Shown in pieces: positions 28,466 through 37,940 of a stretch of DNA of 40,918 nucleotides (its first letter is position 1; every line of letters starts with the position of its first letter). A program made the translations under genes and the position numbers. Under the pieces are notes generated by a model that had not been told where the DNA came from, made no database searches, and was given only the letters and a program-made list of their open reading frames with translations. Source of the stretch: Lewinellaceae bacterium (lineage in GTDB: Bacteria; Bacteroidota; Bacteroidia; Chitinophagales; Saprospiraceae); contig JADJSY010000054.1 in the NCBI GenBank assembly GCA_016711435.1, positions 1 through 40,918 of the forward strand, in the 5' to 3' direction.

Positions 28466-30802
28466 ATGAGCAAAAAAAACAGCACCCGTCGCCTCGCTGC
28501 TATCATGTTCACCGACATCGTTGGATACACTGCTTTAATGCAACAGGACGAAGCGATTGCAGCCGAAGCAAGAACCAGGCACCGGGAGGTGTTTGACCGC
28601 GAACACGAACTGCACAACGGAAAAATTCTGCAGTATTTTGGCGATGGCACGCTCAGCGTTTTTCAAAGTGGCGTGGAGGCTGTGGAATGTGCCGTTGCGA
28701 TCCAAAAGATATTGAATTCGGGCGCCCCGATCCCACTGCGTATCGGTTTGCATCTCGGCGATATTGTTTTTGACGAAACGGATGTGTACGGCGACGGGGT
28801 CAATCTGGCTTCCCGCATCGAGGGTATGGGCATTGCCGGAGGCATTTTGCTCTCTGGAAGTTTAAACAACGAACTCAAAAACCATCCCCATATTTCAACC
28901 GCTTCCCTGGGATATTTTGAGTTAAAAAACATTGCCCATCCCGTGGAGGTTTTTTCGGTCACAAATGCGGGCATAAACGTGCCTGCACATTCGGATTTAA
29001 AAGGCAAACAAAAAGAACAGACAAAATCCATTGCAGTACTGCCCTTTGTCAATATGAGTTCCAAAGAGGAAAACGAGTACTTCAGCGATGGCATGACCGA
29101 AGAAATTATCAACGCCTTGTCCAAGATTAAAAACCTAAAAGTTACTTCGCGGACGTCGTCATTCTTTTTTAAAAATAAAAACATCCCGATGCCCCAAATT
29201 GGCCGGGAACTCAATGTTTCCACCATTTTGGAAGGCAGTATTCGCCTGTCGGGCAATAAAATGCGCATAACGGCACAGTTGATCGACGTGACGGATGATT
29301 TTCATTTTTGGTCGGAGACTTTCGACCGGTCGATCGATGATATTTTTGCGGTGCAGGACGAGATCAGCCTGTTGATTGCCGAAAAATTGCGGGAGCATAT
29401 AGGACATTTTGAATTAGAAGACCACCTCGTCGATGCCCCCGACATTCCGGTGGAAACCTACAAACGCTACCTGAAAAGCCGCTACCATTTGCTCAAAATG
29501 AGTAAACCGGATATCGATTTGGGGCTGTCACTGTTATCTGAAATCATCCGGGAGCAACCCAAATTCGCCCTGGCATATCTGGCGGCACATCTGGGCTATG
29601 CCTTGCTGGGCACCATCGGGTTGATGCCTGCCGCTGAAGCATTTGTCAAAGGCAAACCTTTCCTGGACAAAGCCATTGAACTCGATCCCGGCTTGCCCGA
29701 GTGTCAGCTACAGTTGGCATGGATGAGTTTTTTACAGGAATGGGATGTAGCGGGGGCTTACCGGCACCTGAACAAGTCACTGGAAATACGTCCGTTAGTG
29801 GATTATTATCAGTCCATGGCATGTACGCTCGTAGCGGAAGGAAAATTTTCGGCGGCCTTACATTATATAGAAACCGCCCTCCAGATCGACCCCTTTTCCG
29901 AGATTAACTATCACCTGAAAGGATTTATTTTATATACACAGGAGCGGTTTGAAGAGGCCATTACATTTTTTGAAAAGAGCGTTCAGTTGAACCACAATTT
30001 TTCTGTGTCCACTTTGTATATGGGACAGGCTTTGCTGTGCGCGGGGCGGGCGGAAGATGCATTGGCGTTCTTTCAAAAACTTCCCGACGACGGCCTGGGA
30101 GACATTCTAAAACTGGGCGGAACAACGCTTGCTTATGCTGCTTTGGACGACACCCTCCGGGCAGAAGCCGGGATTACAGCACTGGAAAGTTTTCTGGAGA
30201 CCCCCTTGAAAGAACGGGCGATGAATCTGCTGATTCTTGGTCAGGCCATACTGGGCAGGCAGGAGGCCGTTTTTGAATTGATCGGGCAGGGAATTTCCTA
30301 TCGATTGCCATTGATGGTATATCTGCCAACCGAACCTATGCTCAAACCGCTGCGTTCCATTCCCCGTTTTCAGGAATTGATGCGACAAATCCTGGGAGAA
30401 CAAACGGATATTGAATTTTCAAAAAGAAAGTATAAAAAAACGCTTTTTAATGAGGATGAACTCAAAAATTACAGGCATCGTTTAGAGCAATTGATGCGGG
30501 ATGAAAAACCTTTCCTTGACCCTGATCTGACGCTCCGGTCGCTGGCTCAAACACTGGGTATTCCTGCCAACCATTTGTCCCAATTGCTCAACGAAGGTTT
30601 TGATAAAAACTTTGCGGAGTTCGTCAACGCTTACCGGGTGGAAACCTTCCAATCAAAAGCCGCCGACCCTCGCCTGCAACACCTGACCATTCTCGGACTT
30701 GCCTACGAAAGCGGATTCAATTCAAAAACGGTTTTTAACACCTTTTTCAAAAAAATGACGGGCAAAACGCCGAAAGAGTACTGGAAAGAAATTGTCAAAT
30801 AA
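28466..30802 (+). CDS. Class III nucleotide cyclase-like domain + TPR + AraC-type HTH fusion regulator
   Basis: Residues about 8-170 are a class III adenylate/guanylate cyclase homology domain, with metal-binding Asp in RRLAAIMFTDIVGYTALMQQ, the second Asp in YFGDGTLSVF, and YGDGVNLASRIEGM. Residues about 190-320 match the TolB-like/FlgO-like segment often found after such cyclases (SIAVLPFVNMSSKEENEYFS, DGMTEEIINALSKI, GSIRLSGNKMRITAQLIDVT). TPR-like repeats run to about 640. The C-terminus (about 675-778) is an AraC-type DNA-binding domain: LTLRSLAQTLGIPANHLSQL, FAEFVNAYRVE, ILGLAYESGFNSKTVFNTFF then KKMTGKTPKEYW. The frame is intact and soluble. It could make cAMP and bind DNA in one polypeptide, or the cyclase may be a nucleotide sensor. 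It lies downstream of the glucan operon and upstream of a redox gene; its target is unknown. Confidence 0.85.
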   Translation: MSKKNSTRRLAAIMFTDIVGYTALMQQDEAIAAEARTRHREVFDREHELHNGKILQYFGDGTLSVFQSGVEAVECAVAIQKILNSGAPIPLRIGLHLGDIVFDETDVYGDGVNLASRIEGMGIAGGILLSGSLNNELKNHPHISTASLGYFELKNIAHPVEVFSVTNAGINVPAHSDLKGKQKEQTKSIAVLPFVNMSSKEENEYFSDGMTEEIINALSKIKNLKVTSRTSSFFFKNKNIPMPQIGRELNVSTILEGSIRLSGNKMRITAQLIDVTDDFHFWSETFDRSIDDIFAVQDEISLLIAEKLREHIGHFELEDHLVDAPDIPVETYKRYLKSRYHLLKMSKPDIDLGLSLLSEIIREQPKFALAYLAAHLGYALLGTIGLMPAAEAFVKGKPFLDKAIELDPGLPECQLQLAWMSFLQEWDVAGAYRHLNKSLEIRPLVDYYQSMACTLVAEGKFSAALHYIETALQIDPFSEINYHLKGFILYTQERFEEAITFFEKSVQLNHNFSVSTLYMGQALLCAGRAEDALAFFQKLPDDGLGDILKLGGTTLAYAALDDTLRAEAGITALESFLETPLKERAMNLLILGQAILGRQEAVFELIGQGISYRLPLMVYLPTEPMLKPLRSIPRFQELMRQILGEQTDIEFSKRKYKKTLFNEDELKNYRHRLEQLMRDEKPFLDPDLTLRSLAQTLGIPANHLSQLLNEGFDKNFAEFVNAYRVETFQSKAADPRLQHLTILGLAYESGFNSKTVFNTFFKKMTGKTPKEYWKEIVK

Positions 30803-30908
30803 TAGGTTCCGATTTCTAAATCCGAACGATGCGCGTTCCTCCAGCCTCCACCTTTGTGGTGTCAAAAGGAAATAAGATCCATTTTTCAATCTTATAAAAA
30901 CGCAAAAA

Positions 30909-31877
30909 ATGACATCGACCATGAAAGCGGCCGTCTATTCAACATACGGCGCCCCGGAAGTACTCCAACTCAAAGAACTCACAAAACCCAGTCCGAAGGA
31001 CCATGAAATCCTGGTAAAAATCCATGCGACGGCGGTCACGTCCGCGGATAGCCGGCTGCGGAAAGCCGACCCGTTTGCCATTCGGTTTTTCTTCGGTTTA
31101 TTCAAACCCCAAAAATCGGTGTTAGGCGGCGTATTGTCCGGCACGATCGAAGCGACAGGCAAAAACGTACGGGAATTTAAGGTGAGCGACCACGTTTTCG
31201 GTTCCTCTTTTCCCAATTTTGGCGCCTATGCCGAATATATTTGCCTGCCGGAAAACGGGACATTGGCCATAAAACCCGAAAACATGAGCCATGAAGAAGC
31301 CGCTGCCCTGCCATTCGGCGGTATGACCGCCTTGCATTTTCTCAGAAAAGCCAATATACAGCCCGGGCAAAAAGTGCTGATTTACGGGGCTTCCGGGGCA
31401 GTGGGTACTGCGGCCGTGCAGATTGCCAAACATTTCGGGGCAACAGTGACTGGCGTTTGCAGTACTGCCAATATCGAAATGGTGAAATCGATTGGCGCAG
31501 ACAAAGTCATAGATTATACCCAAACCGATTTTGCGAAAAATGGCGAGCAGTATGATGTTATTTTTGAAACGGTGAACAAGGCCCCGTTTTCGTCGTGCAT
31601 AGCTGCACTAAAAAACAATGGAACGCTGATTTTGGGGGCTGCTATACTCGCCGGAATGCTCCGGGGCGTATGGACTGCTGCAACAAGCAACAAAAAAGTG
31701 ATTTTCGGCCAGGTGACCGAAACGGCAGAGCAGGTCCATTTTTTACAACATCTGGCGGAAGCGGGCCACCTGAAAGCCGTTATTGATAAAAAATATACTT
31801 TGGAACAAATTGCCGAGGCGCATGCGTATGTGGACAACGGCCATAAAAAGGGGAATGTTGTCATTCGATTGAGTTGA
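30909..31877 (+). CDS. NAD(P)-dependent quinone oxidoreductase-like MDR protein
   Basis: This is a medium-chain dehydrogenase/reductase of the zinc-lacking quinone oxidoreductase type. The GroES-like N-terminal half reads MKAAVYSTYGAPEVLQLKEL, and the Rossmann half has the nucleotide-binding VLIYGASGAVGTAAVQIAKH and GADKVIDYTQTDF. Zinc-ligand cysteines and histidines of alcohol dehydrogenases are not seen, which fits NADPH:quinone reductases. The family start is probably the second ATG at 30921 (MKAAVYS); 30909 adds MTST. Length about 320 aa is normal. The substrate is not known. It stands between two regulators with gaps of about 110 bases on each side and may be a single-gene unit. Confidence 0.87.
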   Translation: MTSTMKAAVYSTYGAPEVLQLKELTKPSPKDHEILVKIHATAVTSADSRLRKADPFAIRFFFGLFKPQKSVLGGVLSGTIEATGKNVREFKVSDHVFGSSFPNFGAYAEYICLPENGTLAIKPENMSHEEAAALPFGGMTALHFLRKANIQPGQKVLIYGASGAVGTAAVQIAKHFGATVTGVCSTANIEMVKSIGADKVIDYTQTDFAKNGEQYDVIFETVNKAPFSSCIAALKNNGTLILGAAILAGMLRGVWTAATSNKKVIFGQVTETAEQVHFLQHLAEAGHLKAVIDKKYTLEQIAEAHAYVDNGHKKGNVVIRLS

Positions 31878-31994
31878 GGTTACCGAGAAACAACTACCCG
31901 CCGAAGTGAAAGACATATCCGTCGAAAAAAACAACTCTGGAAAACGTAAACGCCCAGTTTTGCTGCGTTTTCAGGTTCTATAACACAGCGAAAC

Positions 31995-32657
31995 ATGATA
32001 GAAACATCGGTACACAGCACCCCCGTTGCCGCAAGCCCCCGCCGGCTAACCGCGCCTCAACAGGTACTTGTTGATTACATGGCCCAAATCGCGCCGCTCA
32101 GCGATGCCGAAATCAACACCATCTTTGAATTGGTCAAAATACGGGCACATAAACGCGGCAAGGTGTTGCTCCGGGAAGGGCAGGCGCGCAACGTTTGTTA
32201 TTTTGTGCTGCAAGGCTGCGTCAGACAGTATTACCTGATGGACGGCGTGGAAAAAACCACCAACTTTTTTACCGAAGGACAGCCTATCAGTACGAGCGGT
32301 TTTCCATTTGACAACACACCTTCCAAATCCTTTCTGGTTTGCAACGAAGACTGTATTTTGATTGAAGGCAGGCCTGAAGATGAACAGCAGTTTTTTGATA
32401 AAATGACGAGGATGGAAATGCTCAACCGCGTCGGGGTGGAAATGGAACTCCAAAAAAGCCAGGACAATTTTGCCGAATTCATCATCAGCAGCCCGGAAGA
32501 GCGCTACCTGAATTTGATGGAAGCCCGGCCCGAACTCCTTGATCGTGTACCGCAGTACCAGTTGGCGAGTTTTCTCGGCGTCACACCGGAGTCGTTGAGC
32601 CGGATTAGAAAAAGGATCACGAAGGAAGATAAGTTGATGAAGGTTTATAAGGGTTGA
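31995..32657 (+). CDS. Crp/Fnr-family transcriptional regulator
   Basis: A cyclic-nucleotide-binding beta-roll fills about residues 35-150 (KRGKVLLREGQARNVCYFVL then QGCVRQYYLMDG). The C-terminus has an HTH of the type common in Bacteroidota Crp-like regulators (YLNLMEARPELLDRVPQYQL then ASFLGVTPESLSRIRKRI). The FGERAA cAMP-contact motif is absent, so cAMP binding is doubtful. There is no Cys cluster for an iron-sulfur centre. The last codons (LMKVYKG) lie inside a repeat element whose first decamers begin at 32633, so the gene's natural C-terminus may have been changed by the repeat. Confidence 0.87.
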   Translation: MIETSVHSTPVAASPRRLTAPQQVLVDYMAQIAPLSDAEINTIFELVKIRAHKRGKVLLREGQARNVCYFVLQGCVRQYYLMDGVEKTTNFFTEGQPISTSGFPFDNTPSKSFLVCNEDCILIEGRPEDEQQFFDKMTRMEMLNRVGVEMELQKSQDNFAEFIISSPEERYLNLMEARPELLDRVPQYQLASFLGVTPESLSRIRKRITKEDKLMKVYKG

Positions 32658-32781
32658 TGAAGGTTTATAAAGGTTGATGAGGGTTGATATTCATCCACTC
32701 GAGAAATGATCCATTTTACCGTTTTTCGAGTAGATGTATATCAACCTCATCAACCTTTATAAACCCTCATCCTTTATCAAC
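32633..32781. repeat. Dyad-symmetric decamer array, copy B
   Basis: The left side is an exact 10-base ladder: GTTGATGAAG, GTTTATAAGG, GTTGATGAAG, GTTTATAAAG and GTTGATGAGG (32633-32682). A core arm follows from 32683, the opposite core arm runs 32721-32745, and the mirror units CTCATCAAC, CTTTATAAAC, CCTCATC and CTTTATCAAC end at 32781. The core matches copy A (GTTGATATTCATCCACTCGA). It spans the end of the Crp/Fnr gene and the gap before the TonB receptor. Confidence 0.8.
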
Positions 32782-32893
32782 TTTGCAGCATCCCACTTCT
32801 TACCCAAAGTCAATGAATCGCCGTTTTGCTCCCCCGAATTTTGCATTCAAATTCGCCTGATGCGGATTTGTAATATTCAAAATTCAAAAGTTT

Positions 32894-35334
32894 ATGGAGC
32901 AAAAATTCAATTTAACGGCCTTGTTCATGGTCGTTTTCATCAGCCGGATTTTCAGTCAAAACCTCAACCAGACCGTACGGGGAACCATTCTCGACACCGA
33001 CAGCAGGCTGCCACTGATCGGGGCGCAAGTTGTACTTTCCGGCAGCGATAACCGGATGGGCGCAGTCACGAATATGCAGGGCCATTTCAGATTAGAAAAC
33101 GTACCCATCGGCAGGGTCGACCTGCAACTTTCCTACCTCGGCTACGAAGCGCAAACCATCCCGAATATCGTGGTCAACTCGGGCAAAGAGGTGGTTTTGA
33201 GTCTGCAAATGCAGGAATCTGCTGTAAAAATGAAGGAAGTGACGATCTCTGCCCAGGAACACAAAGGCGAGGCCTTCAACGAAATGGCGCTGCTCAGTGC
33301 CCGTTCCATTTCCCCCGAGGAAACCAATCGCTATGCAGGTGGATTCAATGACCCTTCCCGCATCCTTTCCAATTTTGCCGGTATCACCAGCACGCAGGAC
33401 GGCAGCAATGACATCATTGTGCGGGGCAATTCGCCAAAATATGTGCAATGGCGGCTGGAAGGCGAACAAATCACCAATCTGAACCACTTCGGCGACCAGA
33501 GCGCAGTGGGTTGCTCCGTCAGCATTCTGAACAACAACCTGCTGGCGAATTCCGATTTTTACACCGGCGCGTTTTCTCCGGAGTTTGGCGACGTGCTTTC
33601 CGGGGTGTACGACGTGCGGCTGCGGGCCGGAAACAACGAAAAACGGGAGTCTGTTTTTGGTTTTGGACTGCTGGGCACCGAAATGACTTTTGAAGGGCCT
33701 TTCAAAAAAGGTTATGGCGGTTCTTTTCTGGTCAATTATCGCTACTCGACAGCGGGTTTGTTGAGCCAACTTGGTTTGTTGGGCGACATCAGCGGGGTAC
33801 TGACGTTTCAGGACGCCGCGTTTAAAATGGTTTTCCCCACCAAAAAAGCGGGGGTATTTTCCCTGTTTGGCATGGGTGGCGCCAGCAATTTTAGTTTCGA
33901 GGACGTGACGCCTGCCATTTGGGTCATTCCCGGCAGTAACGCCTCCCGCACTGAAATCCGCAATGATTTTGACAAGAAAGCACAACTGTTCAATACAGGC
34001 ATTCGACACACCATCAACATCGGCGAAAACAGTTTTTTGAATACAACCCTCACCTTCTCCCGGGAGGGCATCGAGGATGATATTTTTGAGGCTGGTATTG
34101 TCAAAATTTACGACGACGGTGGCGCATTCCTGTATGACTCGGTCATCAACAAAAAAACAAGTTTTCAAGGCAATCTGCGAAAACCCACTTACCGGGGTTC
34201 CATGACGTACAGCCACAAGTTTAATGCCCGGCATAAAATCCAGGTCGGCACGAAGTACACGCTTTTTTCATACCAATTTGATCAAAGCCGGTTCCAGGGC
34301 GACGCAAACGAGCGGTTTGTGCTGCTGGATTTTAATGAAAATGTAGGCACCCTCCGAAATTTTGTCAGCTGGAAATTCCGGGCAGGCGAAAACCTCACAT
34401 TCGTTTCGGGAATTCACCAAATGAACGTGCTGTTTAACCAAAAAGCACCCTGGAACCGCGCCTTGCCGTCGAGTGGAAAACCAGCCCTTCGAGCGCTCTG
34501 CATCTGGGCTACGGTAAACACAGTAACATGGAGAGCATCCACCATTATTTTGCAAAAGTAGAGCAAGCGGACGGCAGTATTACAGAACCCAATCGCGACC
34601 TCGACTTGCTGAAAGCGCAGCATTTTGTCCTGGGTTTCGAGCAGCGTTTCGGGAGGAATATGCGGGCTAAAGTGGAGCTTTACTACCAGCATCTGTACAA
34701 CCTGCCCGTCGAAAACGTGGACACGAGCCATTTTGCCACCATCGTGGAAGGGCTGGATTTTCAGTACGTTGATTTGGTGAACAAGGGCAAGGGAAGGAAC
34801 TATGGCGTGGAACTCACCCTCGAAAAGTTTTTCAGCCGGCACTATTATTTCCTGATAAACGCCTCGTTGTACCAGTCCAGGTACACGCCCCTCGACGGCA
34901 GGGAGCGCAACACGCCGTTTAACGGAAATTACCTGGTAAATATCCTCTGCGGCAGGGAATTTCCGGGACTTGGAAAAAAGCACAACCAAACGCTGGGCCT
35001 GAACGCAAAAGCCTTTTTTGGCGGCGGAAGGAAAATCATCCCACTACTGCGCGACGCACAGGGCAATCTCGCCGTCGATCCGGTCAACAACCGATATTGG
35101 GACTACTCCAAAGCCTTTGAAAACAGTCTTGATAATCCTTACCAGGTACTTGTTTCAGCCAGTTATAAATGGAACAAACGCCGGGCAACACACGAAATCT
35201 TCCTGAATCTGGACAACATCACCAATAACAGGGGAAAAATAACCGAGTTTTATGACGAAAGCGAGCCGAATAATACGGGCTACATGAAACAATTCGGCTT
35301 TTTCCCGAACCTGATGTACCGGGTGTATTTTTGA
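32894..35334 (+). CDS. TonB-dependent receptor with CarboxypepD_reg domain, one frameshift
   Basis: The signal peptide reads FNLTALFMVVFISRIFSQ. A carboxypeptidase-regulatory-like domain follows (VRGTILDTDSRLPLIGAQVV to VVLSLQMQ), then the plug (YAGGFNDPSRILSNFAGITS, NDIIVRGNSPKYVQWRLEGE) and a 22-strand-type barrel ending FFPNLMYRVYF with a terminal aromatic residue. The A run at 34440-34444 has five A; six would read NQKSTLEPRLAVEWKTSPSS and join the two open frames (32894-34561 and 34528-35334) into about 813 aa. It imports a TonB-energised ligand. The plug lacks the SusC-specific layout and no SusD follows, so iron, peptide or another ligand is as likely as glycan. The Crp/Fnr regulator upstream may control it. 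Confidence 0.85.
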
Positions 35335-35395
35335 GTTTTATAGACGCGTGCGGTAAATGTCGCTACCCCGCAGTCCAACACCACACCCCAGCATT

Positions 35396-35415
35396 CGTGA
35401 TATTCTCGTGATATT
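35396..35415 (+). promoter_or_regulatory. Tandem operator-like repeat upstream of the response regulator
   Basis: CGTGATATT occurs at 35396-35404 and again at 35407-35415, giving GTGATA-TTCTC-GTGATA with an 11-base period. Head-to-tail half-sites one helical turn apart are what OmpR-family dimers bind. It lies about 48 bases before the regulator start and is matched by a copy at 37437-37453. Confidence 0.55.
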
Positions 35416-35462
35416 TCAGCCCAATATTTGCGGGTTGATTCTTAACAGTCCATATTTGCACC

Positions 35463-36147
35463 ATGCACATACTCATCATCGAAGATGACCCCAACATCGC
35501 GGAATTGGTAGCCATCCACTTGCGCGATTTGCCTGCCGAGGTAACCATCCGAAATCAAGGGTGGCAGGGATTGGACGAAGCAATGAGTGGAAGTTATGAT
35601 TTTCTGGTACTTGATTTGATGCTCCCTGGTTTAAATGGTCTGGAAATCTGTCGTCAGTTGCGTCAGCGCAACAATACATTCCGATCTTGATGCTAACGGC
35701 TCGTTCGGAGGAGGTCGATAAAATTACCGGCCTTGAAATGGCGCAGATGACTACCTGACCAAACCATTCAGCCCTGGAGAATTTTTAGCCAGAGTAAAAT
35801 CCATTCTCCGCCGAACAAAGCGTGAAAGCCTACAACTGGAACAACAATGCAGCGCATTGAGCGCGGGGATTGTGTATGGATTTGGAAGTGCGAACAGTGC
35901 AAAAAGGAGCAGTACGGATTGGACTTACCGCAAAAGAATTTGATTTGCTTCAGTTATTTATGCAGAACCCGGGCCGCCCATACACCCGAATAGAAATCCT
36001 GGACGAAATCTGGGGAACAATTTGAAGGCTTGGAGCACACCGTTAACTCACATATACCGCTTACGCGCTAAAATCGAGCATGATTTAACCCGACCAAACT
36101 TCATTCTGACGGCTTGGGGCATAGGTTATAAATTTAATGATGAACTC
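35463..36147 (+). pseudogene. OmpR-family response regulator, multiply frameshifted
   Basis: The receiver begins MHILIIEDDPNIAELVAIHL, with acidic pocket Glu7-Asp8-Asp9 and phosphoacceptor Asp 51 in FLVLDLMLPGLNG. It slips near 35684, then continues PILMLTARSEEVDKITGLEM, slips at 35740-35741 (GG for GGG in MGADDYLTKPFSPGEFLARV), and slips again near 35879 into DLEVRTVQKGAVRIGLTAKE then FDLLQLFMQNPGRPYTRIEI, the winged-helix domain. Further slips near 36015 and 36045 precede HIYRLRAKIEH, FILTAWGIGYKF and NDEL. Most breaks can be repaired with one base in a short homopolymer. All functional residues are visible. Confidence 0.75.
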
Positions 36148-37440
36148 GTGACACAGCCTGAGCGAGACGCTGATTATTCTTCAAAATCTCGGCTGCGCCG
36201 GGTAATGACAACGGTACTTGTAGCATTCTTGCTGCTGATTGGTTATTTCCTCACGCAGAGTTATTTCTGAAAACGCTAGTCTGATGAGGCTAAATGGTAT
36301 CGTTTACACCTTGGCTATGCAGATAGATGGCGATGCCCATGAGCGTTTAATGACTATACACACAGCCAAAGACGCCATCACGTCGCCAAAACAGGACCAG
36401 GATTACTTCGCGATCCACCAGGTTTTGCGCCGGAATGTTCAGGCTAATATGCTCAATACAGCCATCTATACTATTGTGTTGGACAGCAGCAACACCTGTT
36501 ATTTTGGTGTACTTCCGATGAAAAGCCTTATTTCGGCACCATATCACCGCCGGCATTGCGGGGCGCTATCAGACGAATTGGGCTCTCCGCCTTTGCTGCT
36601 TAAGGTAGGGCAAATGGTCGCATTGGTAGGCGACAAAAGTTTGATGATTTATGGCCAGGCCCGTGCAGAAGTTTTACAAAACTTATTGGTCGGCGTGTTG
36701 ACAGGGACTTTTTTGGTTTTGTTGATCCGCATCCTGCAGCCCATACTGCGCAAAGAACGCCTCAATAAAGAGGCACTTTCGGCTGCAAATAGAGAAAATA
36801 ACGTCGCCGACAACTCCAGCAGAGTCTGGAGCAAGTAATGCGTCGATAATTTTCGCCGGGAAATGATAGTGACTACACGCCCATGGCTAGTATTTAGGGT
36901 ATTTGGAAACGGTTATTCTAAAAAAGCCCAGCTCTCTGATGCTGAACAGGAAAAGTTTCTCGAGTAGCATTACCGAACCAACCGACTCAACAGGCTGGTC
37001 ACCGACTTTTGATTTGTCCAAGTTGGAATCCGGTCAAATCCAGATCCGGAGCCATTCAATTGCCCAGGACACGCTACAAATACCAGTTGCAAGCCGCAGC
37101 CAAGCATGTAAAGTTGCTTACAGATTTTTCTATAGACTTGCCCCTGGCCTTCGCTGACCTGCGTTGGATTGACCGCGTATTACAAAACCTTTTGGACAAT
37201 GCACTTCGTTTTGTTTACGAAGGTGGCTTTGTGATGTTTACCGTATTTGAAAAGGACAATGTCTTAAATTTCAAGGTCTGCAACAGTGGCGACCCTATTC
37301 CGGAGGCCCATCTTGATCGTGTTTTTGATCGCACCAAAAGACAGCACCGGCGGCGGTGGTCAAAAAATTGTGGAACTCAGGGCGTTTGGCACTGCGATGC
37401 TGTAACACTTTGTTTGCCGATTATCGATCTGCTTAGGTGA
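36148..37440 (+). pseudogene. Sensor histidine kinase, decayed
   Basis: It follows the response regulator directly. A first membrane span (TTVLVAFLLLIGYFLTQSYF) is cut by a slip near 36268. The sensor region (RLNGIVYTLAMQIDGDAHER to NTAIYTIVLDSSNTCYFGV) and second span (LLVGVLTGTFLVLLIRIL) are in the 36239-36838 frame. The dimerisation part is badly broken; RTNRLNRLVTDLLDLSKLES then GQIQI survives across frames near 36985-37040. In the expected phosphoacceptor box (about 36855-36890) I read FRREM followed by TPMASI rather than FSHEM-type sequence, so no His is visible. The ATPase N-box VLQNLLDNALRF and NSGDPIPEAHLDRVFDR are present, but the second glycine box goes from GGGG straight to QKIVEL, missing the GLGLA-type residues. 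These last two changes are not simple homopolymer slips and argue for real decay. Confidence 0.65.
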
Positions 37441-37453
37441 TACTTTCGTGATA
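37437..37453 (+). promoter_or_regulatory. Second tandem operator-like repeat, upstream of the DM13 gene
   Basis: GTGATA-CTTTC-GTGATA has the same half-site, spacing and order as the copy at 35397-35413 and overlaps the kinase stop codon. The pair suggests that the adjacent regulator controls both its own transcript and the DM13/barrel genes. Confidence 0.55.
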
Positions 37454-37511
37454 ATTGACTATCACTTTTGTCGAAGAATTAATTTTTCACCAAAACAAAA
37501 GTTGATTGATC

Positions 37512-37895
37512 ATGAAATAGCACTTATTATTGCCCTTTTGCAAGCTCGCATCTCTGGAAAAAGAAGTCGAGGTTATTGTGGATCCAACCAAACCACAGGG
37601 TGCGTTCTCCGTATCCAAAAACGGCACATTTGTAGAGCAAAATGGTACTGGTTCCAAAGGCGTTGCACAACTCGGCACAGAGGACCAGTTCTGTGGCTCC
37701 GACTTTGCCCAGTTTGCCCGGGACGGTAGACTTTCACTCCTGATCCGGGCAATGGTAATCCAGCCCTCCGCTTAGTCGGCCCAGCATCCAAAGCCGGCGA
37801 AAATTATTTCCGCCTTGACCCTGTGGGTCATTTATGGTGTGGCTCGGCGAATGTCCCATTCGGTATGCACCTTCAGGTCATCTCGGCGCGTTTGG
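37512..37895 (+). pseudogene. DM13-domain protein, frameshifted
   Basis: DM13 domains are small extracytoplasmic beta domains proposed to take part in redox chemistry through a conserved Cys. From the ATG at 37512 the frame meets a TAG at the third codon, then reads HLLLPFCKLASLEKEVEVIV. GAFSVSKNGTFVEQNGTGSK then GVAQLG is the DM13 start. After a slip near 37725, PDPGNGNPALRLVGPASKAG then ENYFRLDPVG and LWCGSANVPFG form the domain end, with the conserved Cys in WCGSANVPFG. At least three lesions are needed. The assignment rests on these two ends matching the family pattern. Confidence 0.5.
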
Positions 37896-37940
37896 GTGGC
37901 GAAAGTCGCTTTTATAACTTTTTCAAAAATTCATTCAGAA

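Noticed and set aside
33092..34234. 380-aa open frame antisense to the TonB receptor
   Set aside because: The plus strand encodes unmistakable plug and barrel sequence; the antisense frame has no family features.
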